64,000 nucleotides of DNA from Zhenpiania hominis (GTDB lineage: Bacteria; Bacillota; Clostridia; Peptostreptococcales; Anaerovoracaceae): assembly GCF_014333425.1 (NCBI RefSeq), contig NZ_JACRYT010000007.1, positions 62,001 to 126,000 on the forward strand. Reading direction: 5' to 3'. The notes beneath the pieces were generated by a model. The model did not search any database. It was not told the DNA's origin and was given only the letters and a program-made list of their open reading frames with translations. Shown in pieces: positions 58,859 to 64,000 of this stretch. Made by a program: the position numbers and the translations under genes. Position 1 is the first letter of the stretch. Each line of letters begins with the position of its first letter.

Positions 58859-61800
58859 CTATTCACCTGTTAAAACTTCCACTATTTTTTCAACATTCGG
58901 AGTTTCCATGCATGTAAAATGGTCTCCATCTATCCAGATTCTTCTGCCTTCTCCCGTAACAGCCTGCCTGGCGTAGTCAAGGCTTTCCAGATCTCCGGTT
59001 ACAAAAAATCCGCTCTGGTCGCGGCACAGGAACGCGTCTACCCTGCCATCGTACTTTTCCGGCTCATAGGCCATGAAATCCGCGAGAATTTTCGCGAACA
59101 TGAAATAAGAATTTTTAAAGACTCTGTCGTCAAAGCCTCCGGGCAGTTTGCTCTCCACCTGCCGGAAAATGCGATCCAGCCGCTCTTCCACTGTTTTTTC
59201 TTTCAGCTTTTTGCAGCACCTTCGAATCTCTTCCGGCACTTCTTTTCGTACGCACATCTCATCCGACGTGAGGAACCTGCCGTTTTTCTTTTCAAACTCC
59301 CGCATGGTGTCTTTAAACAGTTCATCATCCATATCGTACCCGCACTCTGCCATGTCGGCGCCATACATCTCCCCGAAACCTTTTTCAAAAAAGATATCGT
59401 TATCGAAATGGCCGACAAAACGCTTTGTATCAATCGTCGTGACCCGCAGATTCTCAATTCCCGCGGCCTTCATCAGCCGCCCTGTCTCGATAGCGACGCC
59501 TCCACCGAAGCAATGTCCGATCAGGCTGTAGTTTTTCGCTCCCAGAGAGATCAGATACTCCGCGTTCCTCTTTGCCATGCAGTCTATGACCTCTCCCGGA
59601 GAAATCTTGAGGAAACGGTCCGGATCTCCGCAGTGAAGCCCTACTACCGCGTCGGTTTCGGGGATGGCTTTTTTCAGTTTTTCAAAGAGCGTCTGATAAA
59701 TCGGCATCGTAGCCGTACCGTTTACGAAAAAGGCCCATACATTTTCCGGCGTTTTCGTTCCTCTCTGATAGATCATAGCAAAGTGAGGGCAGTCTTCGGA
59801 CGGGTTTATGCTGTCGATTGCCGACGCCAGCTTTCTGACCGTATTGTTTTTCAGCAGAAGATTCATAAGATCGTTCCATTCCACTTCCCGGGCCCTGTCT
59901 ACTTTGCCGCGGATTTTGGTGATCGCCATGGAGGCGAGAAGAGAATCCCCTCCCAGCTCAAAGAAGCTGTCTGTTACGCCGGGTATTTCGTCCAGTTCAA
60001 GGACTTCTTTCCAGACAGCGGCGATTTCTTCTTCCAGTTTTGTAGCCGGCATATCCTTTGAACCGGATCCTTTTCTTTTTCTGCCATCCTGCGTTTTGCT
60101 TTCCAGCGCGTTCTTGTCGATTCTTCCTTCCCGGTTCAAAGGAAGTTCCGAAGATACGGTGAGTTTGCCCAGTTTTTCTTCCGACGGAAGTTCTTCGCGG
60201 AGCAGATCCCATACCTTGTCCGTCCCCACATCCTTGTACCCGTTCCGGTTATGTACCGCGTAATATTTCAGGTTAAATGCCGCAAACGGGTCATCCGGCC
60301 GGGGATAGGCGTCTGCAAGCTCCAGTCCCGCCGCATCTATCATCGACCTCCATTCCTCATCCGTAAAAAAAATCCTCTTATCTTCCCGCCTTGTATCCTC
60401 AATGGCTCCGTGGTGAAGCATCCCTTTTGAGGCAAGCAGCGAAGCGGACTCGAAGATGCAGTCAAGGAAGATCATACAGCCGTTGGGTTTTAGCGCCTGT
60501 TTTACTTTTTTCATTGCCTCAAAGCCGTCTATCGCGTTGTGAAACGTGTTCGCGCAGACGATAAAATCAAAACTGCCCATTCTGAGGCCTTGTTTTTCGC
60601 AAGGCTCGTTCAGATCATAGATCCCGTAGTTTACAAAATCATATTGTTTATATTTGGCTTTTGCTTCCTGTAAGAAGTACTGGGAAATATCCGTAAAATA
60701 ATATTCCACATCCGGATAGTCTGCCAGAAACGGAATCAGTTCATCGGAGGTTCCCCCTACTCCGGACCCCACCTCCAGAACTCTGATTTTTTCCGCTCCT
60801 TCCGCAGCCGTTTCTATGGTTTTTAAACATAGCCGGTTCAGCATTTTGGCGGCAAACAGGTCGTGATAAATCTCATGAGCGGTCTGCGATTCCCCTTTGG
60901 GGAACAGGAATTCCACCGGGTTGATCTTTCCTGAAATGCTGTCTGCCAGTTTCTCTGCGGAAGAAAGAAGATAGCTTTCCATTCCCTTATATCCCGGGGT
61001 TTCTCTGGCAATCCGCTTTGCCTGGTCCATAAGCTTCCGGTAGCGTTCCTCCACATCTGTCATGGCCGCCCGGTATTTTCCGTTATGTTCTAATATGTAG
61101 CCTTCCCGTTTCAGGGCTTTCAGCCACCTTTCCAGGAGATAGCGGTAATCCGGCGCAGCCTGCAGCATAATTTCAAGTTCTTTTTGAGAATAGATCTCCT
61201 TGTCCGATAAAAAGGCGCCCGCCTTTCGAAAGGTTCGCATGATATCAAGAATCGCGACCTCATTGGCAGTCCTGATATCCGCAAGCATACTGTCCCATTG
61301 GACGGAATCGCAGAGCCTTGCCGCTTCTCCCCGGTTCCGCTTTTTGATTTTCCGGTCACGCTCCGCGAAGTAATGGGGGTTTTCCTCTTTCTCCGGCAAA
61401 ATATAAATATCCGCTTTTTCCCCGCTTATGACCGCGGCGTCTTCCGCTGCCAGATGTTCTTTTAAAATGTTCTCACATTTTTCCTCGTCAATCTCCGCGT
61501 ATTTCAGTCTCCATTGTTCTTCGTCTTTCCGGCACTGCCGTAAGATATCTTCATAAAACAGCCGCTGCTTATGAGGAATATAATCTTTCGCCGGTTCGCG
61601 CCACAGTTCTTCCTTTTGGGAAAGGGCTTCTATCATCTCGCAAAAGCTTTCAAACATAATATCGGCGACGGTTTCATCAACTGTCCCTTTTCTCAAAGTC
61701 CATATTACCGAAAGATTTCCCGCAGATTCTCCTACCTGGCAGTCTATAAACACCTGGGGAGTCTGGCTCGCTTTGTAGGTGACCTCTATGTCGCTGCTGT

Positions 61801-63079
61801 CAAGGTTTTCAATGCCAAGGGTGCTGGTGTAGACATAGGGCATGAGGACATCGTATTTTTTTCTCCTGTTCCATTCTCTTAAAACCTCGATTCCGCTGAA
61901 CGCCCTATGCTCCATATCCTCCCATAACTGCGTTTGCAGGGTTCTGGCGTTTTCCACGAAACTTTCTGCTTTCTCGCAGGCAACCTCCAGTATCGTATTG
62001 CTTGTGAAATCTCCTACAATGCGGTTGATATCCGGATGATAGTCGGGTCTCATCATAAGTGTCACGTTGATACAAAATCCGCTGTTTGCGCACCAGGTGT
62101 CGAGCACATGGGCGTAGACAGCCATAATCGCGGATGACGGCGTAATCCGGTTTTCACCGGCGTTTCGGGAAAAGGCCTGCCACTGCTGGCGTTCAAGACA
62201 GAAGGATTTTATCGCAAAATCGGCTCGTTCCCCGGATGTCTGGCGTTCCCCCAGAGGAAGATGAGGCATATCCGGCAAACTCCCAAGCCTTTTCAGCCAG
62301 TAGGCTTTATCCTCTGTTCGTTTCACTCTCATACTCGGCTTGTTTTTCACAGCCTCACCAAACAGAACCACATCCCGGAAGGTTATGCGGGGAGACTCCT
62401 TTTCCGAAACCCTTCCTGTATAAAAATCCATCAGATCCTTTAAAAGGATTCCCATGCTTACGGAGTCCGCAAGCAGCATATCCATAGAAAAGTGCACCAC
62501 ACTTTCTTCTCCCGCTGTAGTGACAACAAGTTCATACAAAAAAGGGTCCTCGATATCGTACACTTTCTGTTCCAGCCTTTTTCTCGTCTTCCATACTTCC
62601 TCCTGCAGATTCTCTCCCATCCTTTCCTCTATCTTTGGATAGCGAAAGTCTTTTACGATTCTCTGATAACCGTCTCTGGTAACAGCCGCTCGCAGCATCG
62701 GATGCCGATGGATTACCTGATGGAACGCCTTCTGCATTCTGTCCCTGTCGCACCTGGGAAGTTTCACCTCCACGTAGGCGTGGCATCCGATTCCACCGTA
62801 ATCGTAAAAATCATTTCTTCCCAAAAGATAGGAGGATTGCACTTCCGTAAGGAGAAATGGCTCATATTGATGATCGGCATCCGGCGTTATAGTCTGCCGT
62901 TCCGCTTTGTTAATATAATCGATGATCGTTTCTCTTTTGCTTTTTACTTCATTCTTTAAATCTTCGGTGAAAACGCCTTTTGGCGCTTTGAATCTGAGCT
63001 TCTCACCTTCCACCCACAGGAAAATTCCTTCCTCGCAGCATTTTTCAATTATGTTTGCAATGGCTGTTTCTTCTCTCAT
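58859..63079 (-). CDS. NRPS megaenzyme: TubC docking-Cy-methyltransferase-PCP-TE
   Basis: A 1406-residue protein; ATG 63079 follows TTAGGAAAGG and overlaps the thioesterase stop (ATGA). Residues 1-58 form a TubC-like docking domain; about 70-500 a heterocyclization domain with the Cy signature D-M-L-L-A-D-S-V-S (D200, D205, S208); about 610-960 a methyltransferase with VLEVGSGVGGTSDE (about 766) and FIVCANTFHNA; then LPLNREGRIDKNAL, the final motif of an otherwise absent adenylation domain; a PCP with FFELGGDSLL (Ser about 1045); and a TE with IGHCFGGG, where Cys (about 1190) stands in place of the usual Ser. The order equals the last module of yersiniabactin HMWP1: cysteine must be loaded in trans. 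Confidence 0.9.
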   Translation of the reverse strand: MREETAIANIIEKCCEEGIFLWVEGEKLRFKAPKGVFTEDLKNEVKSKRETIIDYINKAERQTITPDADHQYEPFLLTEVQSSYLLGRNDFYDYGGIGCHAYVEVKLPRCDRDRMQKAFHQVIHRHPMLRAAVTRDGYQRIVKDFRYPKIEERMGENLQEEVWKTRKRLEQKVYDIEDPFLYELVVTTAGEESVVHFSMDMLLADSVSMGILLKDLMDFYTGRVSEKESPRITFRDVVLFGEAVKNKPSMRVKRTEDKAYWLKRLGSLPDMPHLPLGERQTSGERADFAIKSFCLERQQWQAFSRNAGENRITPSSAIMAVYAHVLDTWCANSGFCINVTLMMRPDYHPDINRIVGDFTSNTILEVACEKAESFVENARTLQTQLWEDMEHRAFSGIEVLREWNRRKKYDVLMPYVYTSTLGIENLDSSDIEVTYKASQTPQVFIDCQVGESAGNLSVIWTLRKGTVDETVADIMFESFCEMIEALSQKEELWREPAKDYIPHKQRLFYEDILRQCRKDEEQWRLKYAEIDEEKCENILKEHLAAEDAAVISGEKADIYILPEKEENPHYFAERDRKIKKRNRGEAARLCDSVQWDSMLADIRTANEVAILDIMRTFRKAGAFLSDKEIYSQKELEIMLQAAPDYRYLLERWLKALKREGYILEHNGKYRAAMTDVEERYRKLMDQAKRIARETPGYKGMESYLLSSAEKLADSISGKINPVEFLFPKGESQTAHEIYHDLFAAKMLNRLCLKTIETAAEGAEKIRVLEVGSGVGGTSDELIPFLADYPDVEYYFTDISQYFLQEAKAKYKQYDFVNYGIYDLNEPCEKQGLRMGSFDFIVCANTFHNAIDGFEAMKKVKQALKPNGCMIFLDCIFESASLLASKGMLHHGAIEDTRREDKRIFFTDEEWRSMIDAAGLELADAYPRPDDPFAAFNLKYYAVHNRNGYKDVGTDKVWDLLREELPSEEKLGKLTVSSELPLNREGRIDKNALESKTQDGRKRKGSGSKDMPATKLEEEIAAVWKEVLELDEIPGVTDSFFELGGDSLLASMAITKIRGKVDRAREVEWNDLMNLLLKNNTVRKLASAIDSINPSEDCPHFAMIYQRGTKTPENVWAFFVNGTATMPIYQTLFEKLKKAIPETDAVVGLHCGDPDRFLKISPGEVIDCMAKRNAEYLISLGAKNYSLIGHCFGGGVAIETGRLMKAAGIENLRVTTIDTKRFVGHFDNDIFFEKGFGEMYGADMAECGYDMDDELFKDTMREFEKKNGRFLTSDEMCVRKEVPEEIRRCCKKLKEKTVEERLDRIFRQVESKLPGGFDDRVFKNSYFMFAKILADFMAYEPEKYDGRVDAFLCRDQSGFFVTGDLESLDYARQAVTGEGRRIWIDGDHFTCMETPNVEKIVEVLTGE

Positions 63080-63777
63080 AATGGTTCCTTTCCTAATATC
63101 GAATTGATCGCGCCCACCACATCTCCCGCGCAATCTTTTATAAACATATGCCCGCTTTCAAACTCATACGTTCCAAAGGAGTTGTGGCCGTATTTTTTCC
63201 ACTGTTCGGCGTCTTCCTTTGTGACGCTGTCATATTTGCCATAAAAGACATGGATTCCGCCGCTGTAGTCGATATCTTCATAGTGGTGATGGTAGCTTTC
63301 TACCAGCCTGTAATCGTTTTTAAACCGGGGCAGAAAGTAATCTCTGATTTCCTCGCTGAAAGCTTCCGCCGGGGTATCTCCCATTTCCAGTATTTTTTCT
63401 ATGAACTCCTCGTCCGGAAGACCGCTGATCGCTTCCTCCCTGGGAAGCATGAAGGGCGGGGTATTTCCCGAAAAGAATACATGAAGCGGCTGCGGCATCT
63501 TTTTTCTGCAAAGTATTTTTAAAATCTCGTACGCGATCCAACTGCCCATACTGTGCCCGAACAACGCGTATTCCTCTCCCGGTTCGATCTTTTCCGTGAT
63601 CGAGCTGTAAACATCTTCCAGAGCGTCTTCCCAGTTTTCATACAAAGGTTCCGCGGCCCGGACGCCTTTACCCGACAGCTCCACAGGAACAAGCTGAATG
63701 TTCTCGCGCAGAATAGGGTTCCATCCACTGTAGACAGACGCGGAGCCTCCCGCGTATGGGATACAGAACAGTTTCAT
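63076..63777 (-). CDS. Type II thioesterase of the NRPS cluster
   Basis: A 233-residue alpha/beta hydrolase. ATG 63777 follows AAAGGG by nine bases; the TTG three codons earlier is less well placed. It shows the TEII pattern: KLFCIPYAGGSASVYSGW, the Ser elbow ALFGHSMGSWIAYE, a lid (LPREEAISGLPDEEF) and FESGHMFI with His. It removes stalled or wrong acyl groups from carrier domains. Unlike the TE in the next gene, its nucleophile is a normal serine. Overlaps the NRPS gene by 4 bp and follows the upstream carrier module by 1 bp. Confidence 0.93.
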   Translation of the reverse strand: MKLFCIPYAGGSASVYSGWNPILRENIQLVPVELSGKGVRAAEPLYENWEDALEDVYSSITEKIEPGEEYALFGHSMGSWIAYEILKILCRKKMPQPLHVFFSGNTPPFMLPREEAISGLPDEEFIEKILEMGDTPAEAFSEEIRDYFLPRFKNDYRLVESYHHHYEDIDYSGGIHVFYGKYDSVTKEDAEQWKKYGHNSFGTYEFESGHMFIKDCAGDVVGAINSILGKEPL

Positions 63778-63778
63778 T

Positions 63779-64000
63779 TTAATCAACCCTTTCTTTTATC
63801 ATCTTTTTCATCTCATCAAATCTGCTAAAACAGAATATTTCCCTGGCGGAAAGTTCCGTTCCGAATTCCTTCTGAATTTCTTTCGGCAATTGGAAGGCTT
63901 TGATGGAATCTCCGCCCAGTTCAAAAAAGTCATCTTCCGGATACCGTACTTTTCCATCCAGAAGCTTTTCCCATATTTTTATGAGACGGCGATCCATATC
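63779..64000 (-). CDS. Carrier-protein domain, 3' end of an NRPS gene that continues beyond the window
   Basis: The frame is open to the last base; about 73 residues are visible. They form a carrier domain: RRLIKIWEKLLDGKVRYPEDDFFELGGDSIKAFQL, with the phosphopantetheine Ser in GGDSI, followed by EIFCFSRFDEMKKMI. A start codon exists at 63997, but the sequence begins like a domain in mid-chain, so it is most likely the C-terminal PCP of a larger NRPS (perhaps with the A domain missing from the next protein). Its stop lies one base from the thioesterase start. Confidence 0.82.
   Translation of the reverse strand, partial: DMDRRLIKIWEKLLDGKVRYPEDDFFELGGDSIKAFQLPKEIQKEFGTELSAREIFCFSRFDEMKKMIKERVD

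Noticed and set aside
58919..60061. 380-aa open frame antisense to the NRPS 3' end
   Set aside because: Shadow of the PCP-TE region; no RBS or recognisable domain.
1..64000. tRNA or rRNA genes
   Set aside because: No cloverleaf with TTC-x-A-x-x-C arms or rRNA stretch was recognised by eye in intergenic regions; a tRNAscan run would settle it.

Overview
The window looks like chromosomal DNA of an endospore-forming clostridial Firmicute (order Eubacteriales). The evidence is a yabP-yabQ-divIC-rnmV-rsmA block, Gram-positive lipoproteins, a sortase-type surface protein, a lipoteichoic-acid-synthase-like enzyme, an L-box lysine riboswitch, and G-rich Shine-Dalgarno sites with several TTG/GTG starts. 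Base composition is near 50% GC. I cannot name the genus.\n\nLayout. 1-3.7 kb: remnant of a mobilizable element (relaxase tail, TnpV, a 48-aa companion) carrying a TetR regulator translationally coupled to a cell-wall-anchored beta-helix protein. 3.9-9.6 kb: MerR regulator divergent from an operon for a CoA-transferase, two membrane proteins (one DUF5058-like), an M42 metallopeptidase and a split ChrA-type transporter. 9.6-14.1 kb: an AlbA_2/HATPase regulator containing a 13-bp tandem repeat, a Bcr/CflA exporter behind a candidate attenuator, a papain-like cysteine-peptidase-like protein, and a second, internally deleted AlbA_2 gene. 14.2-18.5 kb: three lipoprotein flavodoxins, an aldo/keto reductase and a DUF4405 membrane protein, behind a 31-codon LysR remnant. 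18.5-24.7 kb: lysine/diaminopimelate operon lysA-lysC-dapF-dapA-dapB-dapH under a lysine riboswitch. A divergent M20 amidohydrolase may supply the N-acetyl-DAP deacetylase step. 26.4-35 kb: YbaK, two GNATs, a GH25-LysM lysozyme, LtaS-like synthase, rsmA, rnmV, divIC, yabQ, yabP and a second Bcr/CflA exporter. 35-37.8 kb: OmpR-type two-component system with a double-PepSY membrane protein. 38-40.5 kb: flavodiiron-rubredoxin-reductase triple fusion. 41-46.9 kb: a minimal pilus/secretion-like operon (transglutaminase lipoprotein, PilC, four small anchored proteins, PilT, BTAD regulator with a dead GGDEF-like tail). 46.9-53.3 kb: subtilase, GPH-type permease, endonuclease Q-UvrD fusion, VanZ-like protein. 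53.3-55.1 kb: a 5 x 23-bp repeat array, a NimA-like flavoprotein and a ferredoxin-nitroreductase. 55-64 kb: part of a nonribosomal peptide cluster read leftward and continuing past the right edge.\n\nHow the parts work together. The lysine block is one riboswitch-controlled pathway using the N-acetyl branch (dapH). The NRPS block resembles the last module of yersiniabactin HMWP1: cyclization, methyltransferase, carrier and thioesterase, with no adenylation domain. It also has a type II thioesterase, carrier protein, Sfp-type transferase, a saccharopine-dehydrogenase-like reductase and a methyltransferase. The most unusual elements are the Cys-type thioesterase in this megaenzyme, the frame-breaking 13-bp repeat, the export of three flavodoxins beside a membrane cytochrome-like protein, the minimal PilC/PilT operon, the EndoQ-UvrD fusion, and several hairpins placed to control downstream genes.
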